A DNA stretch of 64,000 nucleotides from contig OY751490.1 of assembly GCA_963565915.1 (NCBI GenBank), positions 3,968,001-4,032,000 on the forward strand, given 5' to 3'. The position numbers and the translations under genes were made by a program. This stretch comes from Entoloma clypeatum. Its lineage: Eukaryota > Basidiomycota > Agaricomycetes > Agaricales > Entolomataceae. Below, piece after piece: positions 41,716 to 50,634 of the stretch; the first letter of the stretch is position 1; each line of letters starts with the position of its first letter. The notes under the pieces were generated by a model. It was not told the DNA's origin and ran no database searches. It saw nothing but the letters and a program-made list of their open reading frames with translations.

Positions 41716-43368
41716 ATGACCATCACCTTATCTTCCACACCATTCCGCAATGGTCTCAAAAATCCTGATGCGCATGTTATCCTTTACCATCGTCTCAGTG
41801 TGATGAATACCATGGTCCCAGTCAGCACGCTCCCCCGGGAGATCTTGGAACAGACTTTCATGCATACCAATGAGCAGAGGTCAACAAGCTACTACGACCC
41901 GTGGATCCATCCCGGCCGCAGGAAACCAGTACCGATCATTCTCTCGCAAGTGTCGAGATACTGGCGCAACGTCGCGGCGCGTTGCCCCTTTTTGTGGACA
42001 AACATCGACGTTTCCCCTCCCTGGTCGCTAAACACTATCCGCCTCTTTCTGAAGCGGTCAAAACCCTGCCTTATTCACCTCACCTTGTCTATTCCTCCGC
42101 TCCCCTCCGGCAGCCACTTCTCTCCAGCCGCTATCAACGCCTCATCCCATTTCCTCTGCGCCGCCTTGAAGCCACACATCACACGGTGCAGCCAAATCAC
42201 CGTGAAAGGTGACTTCGAGCGCCTCACGCCTTTTTTAGACGCCTTTCTAGCCACCATTCGCATGGCACATACCCCCCGTCTACAAAGCCTCGTCCTTCAC
42301 GTCACAGGTTGGCTGGACCTAGACTTCCACGATGAGTTCAGGGACGTCATCGTCTCTCCAATCTTCACGCATGTGGCGTCGCAACTGATGGACGTCCGCG
42401 TATCAGGGCTCATGTTACCCTCTCCTGAAAGTTCCTTCTCCTCCCATCCACTACCCATTTTTTCAACTCTCACGTCTCTACATCTCTCAGTTGGGGACAC
42501 TACGAGCACATACCGCCGCCTTTCATTCGCCGACTTTGCGACGCTGCTGGACAGATGTCCTGCCCTCGAGACCCTGTCTTTATATGACGACGTTGTCTTG
42601 GGAATTTGGCCGTCTACGGCTGCGGCTAAGCGTCAAATCGGTCTCCCATACCTCAAGAAGCTCCGAGTGTACGGCGCGTTCCCGTGCTTGCCAGATCTGT
42701 TAGATTCGATAGAGGCCCCAGGGTTGGAAGATCTCGTTATCGCACCCGTGGCGGTGGACGAGATGTTGCAGTGGGCATATTTGTGTTGCTGTGACCCGGA
42801 AGGCTTTGATTGGGAGACCGACTACGCATCTTTGGGCCCGCTTCCCCCGAGATTCCCAGCGCTGAAAGCACTGACCCTGTCGCCGATGAGCCCAAAGAAC
42901 TTCTTCAAGGTGTTAACGCTCGCGGCGGCCTGCTTCCCGGATGTGGAGTCCTTGACGATACCAAACGTTCACCCCGGCGCGTTTGATGAGGTGTTCACCG
43001 CCATGCGTCGTAAGAATCCGAAGCGGGGCCTGAGTCTCTATGTTCCTATGGTCGTACCTGTGGATATTTATGGAGATGCGGATTTGGAGCTTACACAGCC
43101 TCTCTTTCCGAAACTCAAGACGCTCGCTCTACGGGACATCAGGGATGAAACTTGGCGCGTGCTGGAACGCGCTATCATATTCCGGGAGAGGAGGATGTGC
43201 CCCCTTCAAGCGATCTACCTAGACGACAGATCTATCGGAAGGAGCAATGGAGAGGCTTTTATGCACAGTGTGAACAGTGTGAAGGTCGTCGAGAGAGATG
43301 TGTGGGAAGAGTTGCGGGCAGAGGACACATTGTTTGAGGAAGACTGCTTCATCGGGGACGTGTTATAA
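41716..43368 (+). CDS. F-box domain protein, intronless, 550 residues
   Basis: The ATG at 41716 gives 550 residues. A second ATG at 41803 lies just before the F-box and may be the real start. The F-box spans about residues 36-95 (VSTLPREILEQTF, then ILSQVSRYWRNVAARCPFLW), and the rest looks like degenerate leucine-rich repeats (LTSLHLSV, LETLSLYDD, LPYLKKLRVYG, LKALTLSP, VESLTIPNVH, LKTLALRD). F-box proteins recruit substrates to SCF ubiquitin ligases through Skp1; agaricomycetes have large, fast-evolving families of this layout. Substrate unknown. No disruption. It lies just downstream of the tRNA, in the opposite orientation. Confidence 0.9.
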   Translation: MTITLSSTPFRNGLKNPDAHVILYHRLSVMNTMVPVSTLPREILEQTFMHTNEQRSTSYYDPWIHPGRRKPVPIILSQVSRYWRNVAARCPFLWTNIDVSPPWSLNTIRLFLKRSKPCLIHLTLSIPPLPSGSHFSPAAINASSHFLCAALKPHITRCSQITVKGDFERLTPFLDAFLATIRMAHTPRLQSLVLHVTGWLDLDFHDEFRDVIVSPIFTHVASQLMDVRVSGLMLPSPESSFSSHPLPIFSTLTSLHLSVGDTTSTYRRLSFADFATLLDRCPALETLSLYDDVVLGIWPSTAAAKRQIGLPYLKKLRVYGAFPCLPDLLDSIEAPGLEDLVIAPVAVDEMLQWAYLCCCDPEGFDWETDYASLGPLPPRFPALKALTLSPMSPKNFFKVLTLAAACFPDVESLTIPNVHPGAFDEVFTAMRRKNPKRGLSLYVPMVVPVDIYGDADLELTQPLFPKLKTLALRDIRDETWRVLERAIIFRERRMCPLQAIYLDDRSIGRSNGEAFMHSVNSVKVVERDVWEELRAEDTLFEEDCFIGDVL

Positions 43369-43573
43369 AGATACCTGCTCGTGGAGATTTAGTGGATAAA
43401 ATGGAAGCCCCCATCACACTAGCTTTAGCATCTTGTACAGTTGAGGACAGTGAAAGACAGCAATTTCAATATCTGTGGAATGAGATTTTTTGGAGACAAA
43501 CTGAATCAAGATTTTTTATTTTTTTTTAAAACCTCAATTTATATACCGGCGCCTGATTGCAGTCCGGTCTGTA
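43369..43573. other. 3' flank of F-box gene
   Basis: About 200 bp with an A/T tract (TTTTTTATTTTTTTTTAAAA, about 43510). No gene seen; the F-box 3' UTR is probable. Confidence 0.5.
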
Positions 43574-45443
43574 CTAGGTACAAGGGGTAACCACTACTGC
43601 TAAGCAGGGACCGCGGTATGAGTAGCATGGTAGAGTAAGGCCCTCTGGGGACGGCCTATGTGCGTATCCGATAAGTAAAGGATAGAGATGGACACTGAAA
43701 TGTCCGTGAAAGGATATTGAGACAGCGTGTTGTAGGTGATGTGTTGTATATAGAAAAGTAGGACAAAACGAAAACCAGAAAGAGAGACGTATGGGGGTGC
43801 TAGCCCATTCCTTATACATGAAAGAAAGAAAAGACTTCAGACAGAAGGGGACAAGAACATTTGCCACATAATCATTGGGATCCCATTGGCAGCCCATCGG
43901 ATCAGTGGGAGCGTGACCTTGGACAGGCTGTTATGCTTAACAAACCATTCCAAGGTTCGGGCAGAGTATGCAGGAAAGTGGAAAGGCGAAGAGCAAAGTG
44001 ATTGCTAAATCTAAGGAATCTACTATAGTACAAGAGGTTTATATAGGTACTGACTATAGGCGGTAGCGGATGAGTCAGTACTGCGGAAGGCAGTGCGCAT
44101 GAGTAAGGCGACTGCGGAAGGCTATGTACAGTGAGTAAGCTGACTGCGGAAAGTGAGTCAGCGCGGGAGCGAAGTATACTAAAGGGGATGACGAAGTAAT
44201 GTAATGAGTCAGACTGGACGTCAAAGGTTGCGAAAGTAGACATTAGACATAGTAAGCTCATAAGAGGGCGCTGAGTCGGGCCGATAAGTAAAAGATATGA
44301 CGTGGTCCTCATACCGTAGAGTCCGTAACACAGGCCAGATGAGCAGGAGGGAAGGGGAACAGAGGGGGTGGGTTGAGGCGCAGCCTTAGGGTTGGAGTTC
44401 TTCAAGAACACAGGGAGGTAGGAGGGCCGTGGTTGCGGCAATCCCGGTGGGGGTCCCATGTAGGGGAAGAAAGGGGGAGAGGGAGGGCATGGAGAGCGCA
44501 TCCTGGGGGGGAAAGGTGGAAGCAAAGGGGAGAAAGCCTTCCGGAGAGGGGGAGGTGGGCCGCTGCATTTGGGGGCAGATGCATGAGGGGGCTCAGGACT
44601 CAAGGGTCTTGAAGAGCAGGGGACAGGTGCCGGTTTGGATGGCAGGGGATGGGGCGATCTGGGTGGAGACTGGCAATGTCTCTTGCCAGAGGGAGGGGGT
44701 CGCCATTCATGAGCTGACAGAGGAGCCACTGAAGGCCCTTTCAGGACAGAAACAGGGAGGGGAGAGGGGGCACGAGAGGGTGTGGGGGAAGTGGAGGCCA
44801 CAGAGGTGTAGGAGCATGTGGGAGATGAAGGTGCCGGGGGAGGCGCTAGAGGTGTGGGTGTTCGTGGGTCTAGGGCTGAGGCCTGGACTGCCACAGAAGC
44901 GCAAGCACAAGGTGGCACCTGGGAAGGCACAGAGGAAAGGGTGGGCGCTTGTAGCAGGTCTGGACCAGAGGTCTGGGCTGCTGCAGAGGCGTGGGGGGCA
45001 TGAGGCGTTTGCGAGGAACGTGTCTTGTGCATGGGAGGGAGAGTCTGCATCAAGCAGGACTGGCGGGCAGCTGGTGCTGGTGGGGGAGGGGGTGGTGAAG
45101 GCGTCTGGGTGGACGAGTTTGCCAACTGTCGGTGTTCTGTGTAATGGTCAATCCATGACAAGAAGTACTTTAGACGGTTTTGGAATGTTGGGGACAGTTC
45201 AGAAAAGGTGAAAGGGGACTCGTGAAAGTAGTATTTCATGGTGTCCATGCAGAATGAACGTTTGAGATCGCCGAGGAAATCAGTGTGTTCTATGTTGGCA
45301 AAAACAGGGCGAACCAAGTATTTGTGGAGAGGATGATTATCTGGGAGAAGATCATTGTTACGGGGGGGAGCGCCAGGAACGGGCACACTAGGTGCATTCT
45401 GCTGCTTGGAAGGCTTCTTGCGAGGCATGAAGGACGAGATCAT
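43574..45443 (-). pseudogene. Proline-rich protein gene split by a solo LTR
   Basis: The minus-strand frame starts MISSFMPRKKPSKQQ (45443; a second Met at 45428). It has an unfamiliar N-terminal segment (HPLHKYLVRPVFANIEH, then DTMKYYFHESPFTFSEL) and then about 250 residues dominated by Pro, Ser, Ala and short hydrophobic residues, a low-complexity disordered region. At 44331 the frame enters a 402-bp solo LTR with CAGGC duplication. Beyond it (43928 to 43574) another frame reads DPMGCQWDPNDYVANV and a Trp/Phe-rich tail, but removing the LTR does not join the frames without a shift. Function unknown; I recognise no domain. It may be a host gene recently knocked out, or an old element-borne gene. 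Confidence 0.6.
43929..44330 (-). repeat. Solo LTR of Ty3 family A/B/H, CAGGC duplication
   Basis: 402 bp, minus strand TGTTACGGACTCTACGG...AAGCATAACA, flanked by CAGGC at 43924-43928 and 44331-44335. It contains TGAGTCA at 44071, 44154 and 44205, and the self-primer complement TTGCTAAATCT at 44002-44012. It is very close to the LTRs of B and H. Confidence 0.95.
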
Positions 45444-45740
45444 AGTATCAATGCAAGGTCAAAGACCCAGACCTGCACTGAATCAAGATCTGGTTGATGC
45501 CTTCGCACAACTACATGGTTCTGCTAACCCTCTCTTTTCATCTGGCCCAGTGACTTCTGTGTTGAAACATTCAAACATGGATGTATCGACACATCAGCAA
45601 ACCCTGATTTTTCCCATAGCCTGTCATAGCACTCTGACCTACTAGCCAAGAGCATCCCATAGCAACCCATAGCACCCATACTGTCGACAGTATCACAGCG
45701 TGCCTAGACTGCTAGTTCTATAGTATCTGTAGTATAATAA
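45444..45740. other. Spacer, no gene recognised
   Basis: About 300 bp between the proline-rich gene start and the M LTR. It has short CCCATAGCA repeats (about 45650-45680). It is likely the promoter side of the proline-rich gene. Confidence 0.5.
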
Positions 45741-46201
45741 TGTTAAGAACTGATCGACAAAAACGTCGGAGCTACGTCGGACGTGTCGGAGGGTTGGAGG
45801 GTGGTCGGAGCATGTGCGACGTAGGGGCAAGGACTTGGCTTCAACTTGTGTGTTGCGCCCTCGCTAATACATCGGTGTCCTTATTTCAGAGGATCGGAGG
45901 ATCGGAGGTCGGACTCAAGTTAAGAGTCGGAAAGAGGACGGGAGGTAAGATATTGAATCTAAGTTGATATTCAAACTGAAGCTAATACATGATTCTACAT
46001 AAGTTCAAATACTATGTCGGAGGACGTGTGGCTTCGTCGGAGTCGGATAACGAGTGGCTGTCAGAGATTCTTAACATAAGTAAAATGGTTGGATGTAAGT
46101 AATGTACGTAGTAATGAGATTCATAACAATAAGTATGCATAATAAGTATTAGTCAAAATGTTGGAGGTGTTGGAGGTGTTGGAATTGATTGGAATGTAAC
46201 A
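45741..46201 (-). repeat. Ty3 M 3' LTR
   Basis: Minus strand TGTTACATTCC...CAGTTCTTAACA, 461 bp, rich in TCCGAC/CTCCGA. A purine tract (minus AAGGGGGAAATAC, 46202-46214) lies immediately inside, which marks a 3' LTR. It carries the two blocks shared with the N LTR and the solo LTR in G, at 45963-45980 and 45831-45860. No outer target duplication was checked because the other end of M is missing. Confidence 0.8.
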
Positions 46202-46367
46202 GTATTTCCCCCTTAGGGCTGAACCCATGAGGCCTAAGGACCTAGGTGGTCGGTGCGTGTGAACTGTGTCATGTGATGCGTTGGTTGAAAATACCGTCTG
46301 AGTGGTTCTTTCTTCTTGTTCCCCCCATTCTCTTTCCATTTCAAAACTCTTCCGAAAAAACCTCAAT

Positions 46368-47297
46368 ATGTCGGCAACCGATTTTCAAAAGGAGATGGAG
46401 GCGCTGCAGACTAAGCTCACGGAGGTGGAGGCGAAGAAGCGAGCAGCGGAGGAGGAGGCTGCGAGGAAGGCTGAGGAGGAGCGGAGAGCGGAGGAAGAGA
46501 GGGCTGCGGAGGTGGCACAGTTAGCAGAGGAGATGCATCAGGCGTCGGAGCTGGCAGCTCAGAAGAGGGCCGATGAAGTGGCCGCTGCGCAAGGTGCGTT
46601 GAGCAAGGGGTCGGGGGGGCTGCAGGCGGAGAAGAAGAAGAAGGTGATGAAGAAAAAAAAGGTAGAGGAGGTGACGGCGATGGTCGGAGAGGGGTCGGGA
46701 GTCAGGGTTGGGGTTGGCGCCTGTGATAGGTGCATTGTGAAGGGCGTCGAATGCGAACACAATGAGTAAGTTCTTCTTTGGTTCATCTCTTCTGTTTTAA
46801 CCTTTTGTTTTAGGAATAAGTTGTCCTGCAAGGGTTGTGTCAAGGACAAGAAGAAGTGCGAGGTCGGAGCGTTGGAGGGAAAGTCAGAGGTGAAGGAGGT
46901 GAAGAAAACGGTGAAGGTGATTAAGGGGAAGAAAAAGGCGTCGGAGAGTGGGCCGGAGGACACCGTCTTGGGTGTCCTCAAGATGATACTGGCGGAGACG
47001 AGGCAGGTGAGGCGACTGCTAACAGCAGTTGAAGGCTCAGTGAACACCAAGTATCAACCCAAGTCGCCGGAGGTGTCGGAGGAAGGGTCGGAGTCGGAGA
47101 TGGATATGAGGGAGGAGATGCATGAGTTAAGGCTGGAGAAGAGGATCATGAGGAGGATAAGGAAGGATCTTGTGAATAGGAAGAGGTTGGAGTTGCCGGA
47201 GCTGTCGGATGATTCCGACATGTCAATTTCGGAGCCGTTGGAGGAGGAGTTGGACAAGGAGGAGGGTCCATCAAACAAGAAACAACATACTAAGTAG
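46368..47297 (+). CDS. Spliced coiled-coil / Zn2Cys6-motif protein, antisense inside Ty3 element M
   Basis: Exon 1 is 46368-46765 and exon 2 is 46814-47297; the intron is 48 bp (GTAAGT...TTTTAG) and phase fits, giving 293 residues. The N-terminus is a Glu/Ala/Lys coiled coil (about residues 5-80, KKRAAEEEAARKAEEE). Residues about 122-155 match CX2CX6CX8CX2CX6C (ACDRCIVKGVECEH, then SCKGCVKDKKKC), the spacing of fungal Gal4-type Zn2Cys6 clusters; the intron falls between the two halves. The C-terminus is acidic, with LEKRIMRRIRKDL then an Asp/Glu-rich tail. It lies between the polypurine tract of M (46202) and the end of M pol (about 47300), on the opposite strand. A DNA-binding or regulatory role is inferred from the motif only; basic residues typical of the first Zn loop are few. 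Confidence 0.78.
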
Positions 47298-47864
47298 ATA
47301 GTAATAGTACTTGTTTTTCTTGTTTCAGAGCGACGTGAGTGGACCCGTTTGTCGGGATAAGCGGAATGAAAGTTGGAGGCAAGCTCGGGGGCGTTTTCCA
47401 GTTCATTGGCTGGTAGCCAAGAGAATTCTTCATCAGGGTTTTCATATCCTAACCAACGGACGAAATATAGTAGCTTGCAGCTACGTCGTCGGTTGATCTT
47501 TGAGTCGACAATTTCAGCAATCTCGTACTCAAGTTCTCCGTCAATGTCAATCGGAGGAGGCGGAGGTTGGGTCCAATTTGGAATGGTGTTCGGATTTGCG
47601 GGTTCAAGCATGGAGACGTGATAGACGGGGTGAACTCCACGGAATGTGTCGGGGAGTCGGAGGGTAAAGGAGTGTGTGCTGGGTTGTGCAATGATCTCAT
47701 ATGATCCCAAGTACTTTTCTGAGAGTTTCTTGGATGGGCGTGTTGTGCGGAAGAACTGTGCTTTGACAAAAACCTGTTGTCTGACAGAGAACGTCAGAGC
47801 TGCGATCCGATTGTTGTCGGAGGACTTTTGGTAATGTTGTTGAGCGTCAGAGATGGTGGATTTC
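47054..47864 (-). pseudogene. Ty3 M pol C-terminus (integrase end with chromodomain)
   Basis: The minus-strand frame reads FVKAQFFRTTRPSKKLSEK (frame interrupted near 47710), then SYEIIAQPSTHSFTLRLP, FRGVHPVYHVSMLEP (the integrase GPY/F-like end) and a chromodomain (LEYEIAEIVDSKI, then YFVRWLGYENPDEEFSWLP). The open frame runs past the likely end near 47300 down to 47054, overlapping the antisense gene. The upstream part of pol is missing, because element H's LTR starts at 47865. The chromodomain suggests a chromovirus different from A/B. Confidence 0.82.
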
Positions 47865-48256
47865 TGTTACGGACTCTACGGTATGAGGATCACGTCATAT
47901 CTTTTACTTATCGGCCCGACTCGGCGCCCTCTTATGAACTCACTATGTCTAATGTCTACTTTCGCAACCTTCGATTCCCAGTCTGACTCACTACATTACT
48001 TCGTCATATGCTTCGCTCCCGTGCTGACTCGCTTTCCGCAGTCAGCTTACTCATTGTACATAGCCTTCCGCAGTTGCCTGACTCATGTGCACTGCCTTCC
48101 CCAGTAGTGACTCATCCGCTACTGCCTATAGTCAGTACCTATATAAACCTCTTGTACTGTAGTAGATTCCTTAGATTTAGCAATCACTTTGCTCTTTGCC
48201 TTTCCACTTCCTGCATACTCTGCCCGAACCGCGGAACGGTTTGTTAAGCATAACAA
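47865..48256 (+). repeat. Ty3 H 5' LTR (family A/B/H)
   Basis: 392 bp, TGTTACGGACTCTACGG...AAGCATAACA. TGACTCA lies at 47984, 48079 and 48108. A TATA box (ATATAAACC, about 48141) lies about 30 bp before AGATTTAGCAA (48173-48183), the probable transcript 5' end. Confidence 0.93.
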
Positions 48257-48258
48257 GT

Positions 48259-48269
48259 TGCTAAATCTT
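48259..48269 (+). other. Self-priming primer-binding site of H
   Basis: TTGCTAAATCT begins 2 nt after the LTR and is the exact complement of AGATTTAGCAA at 48173-48183, at the expected transcript start. Tf1 and sushi-type chromoviruses prime this way, folding the RNA 5' end onto the primer site. Confidence 0.78.
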
Positions 48270-48315
48270 GTTAGGTTCGCCCAGAGTGAAGAGAGCGACT
48301 ACCAGACAAGTCAAG

Positions 48316-48669
48316 ATGTCGCGCTTCTTTGAAGACTTCACCAGTAACCCATTCAGCACGCCAGAAGCCCGACAGGAGGAGCTAAGTCCTTGAGACAGTA
48401 TCGATTTTACGCTTATCCAGCAGTACATTGAATCGGAGATCCATCGCATCCTACAGCAGGTGCTTGACGAAGAACTAGACAACAACGAGCATCGCCCCCA
48501 TGGCGAGATAGCAGAGAGCATCCATCTTGCTCAGCAACACCAGATCGCGCGTTACAACGCCCGACAGAACGAACTCAAAGCTTTCGCGTTCAAGAAGGAC
48601 CTCAGACAGGTCGGATCACGGAGATCAGAGAGTTTATCGGTGTCCAGACAACCGTTATCAGAAGATTGA
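48316..48669 (+). pseudogene. Leader reading frame of H (counterpart of 6922-7233)
   Basis: The ATG at 48316 (MSRFFEDFTSNPFST) opens a frame that would continue as in element B but is cut by a TGA at about 48391 (B has CAA). It then runs on to SRQPLSED and a stop at 48669. It is acidic and helical, unrecognised. Its presence between LTR and gag in both copies shows that it belongs to the family. Confidence 0.5.
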
Positions 48670-49044
48670 TTAGGACGCTCACATCGAGACGTCCCAGAGC
48701 CACATCATCACATCTTACTCAAAGCAGCAGATCTACACCCACTTCACCACCGAAGAACAACAGACCAAGTACAACTGTTGGGCACGAAACGAGAGACTTG
48801 ACCTCTTCTCGCGACCAACAGACGTGCAGGAACAGAGATTCCTTAGAGATTTACAGAGGAAATACTCTGAACGTTTTGCCACCGATTCCACTGACGAGTC
48901 CCCTGACAAATTTACTTTTGACTCCGTGCAGTCAGATATCGAACAGACGCCTAGAACAGGGACTCATTTTCAATCCTTACCTGATCCCGAACCCCATCTT
49001 CATCCCAACAACCTGACTCCTCTCCTCCTCCGCAGACTCTAAAC

Positions 49045-49873
49045 ATGGCAGAAGCTCCGGCTGTACAAACAATGGATACATCCAAGGTCATCAAGGATCC
49101 TGGGATGTTCAAGGACAGATACACCTTTGACGAGTGGTGGAAGGCTACCAAACTATACATCAGGTTCCAAAAGAGCCTCACAGATGATCAGAAGATTCTT
49201 GCGGTGCTATCCTGCATGATGGAAGGGTCCGGCAGGCACTGGACCAGTAACAAGTTAGATGCTCTTGCTGTTGACAACAAGAACATCACCTGGCTAGGTT
49301 TTTCCGATGACATTGCCACTCGATTCTCCATTGCCAACAAGTCGGTCGCTGCCAAAGCGAGACTCGAAGTCCTGAAACAAGAGAAACGCACTGTTGATGA
49401 ATCCTTGGATGAATTTGAAGAACTCTTGGGACTGTCAAACCTTGGCAAAGAAACTGGGAAATACATCCTAGAGAAAAACGTCAACCGCAGAATCTCTGAA
49501 CAAGTGGCTAGCGATGGCAAGACGTACACCGATTACGCAAAGGAGATCCGAAACAAGGGACGACAGATGGAAGGACACGCACTGGTCATCCGAGGTGGCG
49601 GCGACATGCGCACCGGATCGGGTACCACTTATGGTGGTCAGAGCAAGGCCATGGAGATCGACAAAGCAGGAGTAGCCCGTTGCTACAACTGTCAGCGCTT
49701 CGGTCATCTGGCTAAAGACTGTAGCGCTCCAAAGAAGAAAGATGGTCGCAAGTGTTTCAACTGTGACCAAGAAGGCCATATCGCGCGCAACTGCCGCAAG
49801 CCGAAGAAGAACTCTGGAAGGGTTAGGAAGGTGTCCGAGGAAGATGCCGAGAATGATGAAGACGAGAAGGATT
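49045..49873 (+). pseudogene. Ty3 H gag, truncated by copia J
   Basis: From MAEAPAVQTMDTSK through the capsid region (DRYTFDEWWKATKLYI) to two CCHC knuckles CYNCQRFGHLAKDC and CFNCDQEGHIARNC (about 49680-49795). It is open, without stops, up to DEDEKD at about 49873, where the LTR of J begins. Compared with B it lacks about 18 bases near the end (ETTILEA region). Pol of H is absent from the window. Confidence 0.9.
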
Positions 49874-50183
49874 TGTTGAAACTTTTCCATCACATAGATT
49901 AGATTAGATTAGATTACATCACGTGACCTTTACACATCTTCGATTACATACTTGTTTGGTTGGTACAAACAGTAGTATGGTATATAAGACCAGGAAACTG
50001 TCAAGATCAACAAGTTGTCTCTTGACTCTTAACCAGCTCCATCGCTCTTACCAGCCTCAACCGCTCTCACCAGCCTCACCCTTCCCAATCCAAGTAAGTG
50101 ACTAGAACGGTTAAGTAGAGTACTTCCACTGTAGCTGTGTTGCTCAGTACATCTGCGGCTAGCGCCCAGGTGGAACTTCAACA
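49874..50183 (+). repeat. Copia J 5' LTR (G family)
   Basis: 310 bp, TGTTGAAACTTTTCCATCAC...GGTGGAACTTCAACA, with five tandem TAGAT/TTAGA units and a TATATAAG box (about 49980). It is inserted in H gag. Confidence 0.93.
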
Positions 50184-50198
50184 GGTTATGGGCCCCGG
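50184..50198 (+). other. Primer-binding site of J
   Basis: GGTTATGGGCCCCGG directly after the LTR, identical to G and K. Confidence 0.82.
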
Positions 50199-50280
50199 AT
50201 AGCAGAGGGACTTGGGAACGCTGGCAACAGCGAGTACCTGCCCACTCTACCCTGGTTGGCAAAGAACCGATCAAAAGATC

Positions 50281-50622
50281 TAATGATGTATCCGACGTAG
50301 GCAGCCCAAAGGGCGCTCAAGACGTAGCGGTACGAAGGCATATGGAAGCTAGACTAACCTGGTTAAGAGACGTTAGTGGAATGAAGAAGCTAACTAGCTA
50401 CAACGTCTCAGAGAACTGGGGTGTTCAAGAGTTAGGATTTTCCGTACTAAATACATGGGTATTTATACTAATCCAATATGCGCACGGACCATTGTACAAA
50501 CAATACATAAACAAGTCATGCATCCGTGGTTGTACCATAAACTCACATATATGGTAATAGTGACTTATAGTCACTTCCTGTGACAAGCACATGGTGCGAC
50601 ATATCTGGCGATATGTTCAACA
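50281..50622 (-). repeat. Copia K 3' LTR
   Basis: Minus strand TGTTGAACATATCGCCAG...GGATACATCATTA. The inner end is TG, but the outer end is TA rather than CA, as the target duplication shows. Confidence 0.95.
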
Positions 50623-50634
50623 CTCCCCCTCACT
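50623..50634 (-). other. Polypurine tract of K
   Basis: Minus strand AGTGAGGGGGAG directly before the 3' LTR. It is the primer for plus-strand DNA. It overlaps the last codons of gag-pol. Confidence 0.85.

Noticed and set aside
45741..46076. A separate nested LTR (TGTTAAGAAC...TTCTTAACA)
   Set aside because: No target duplication; the purine tract at 46202 shows that the LTR runs continuously to 46201.
46302..46367. Earlier start for the Zn2Cys6 gene at a non-ATG codon
   Set aside because: The ATG at 46368 begins the coiled coil and follows a plausible leader; the upstream codons are hydrophobic and unlike the protein.
50342..50557. Identical 71-codon frames at 50342 and 56727
   Set aside because: They are the two identical K LTRs read on the plus strand; there is no independent coding evidence.
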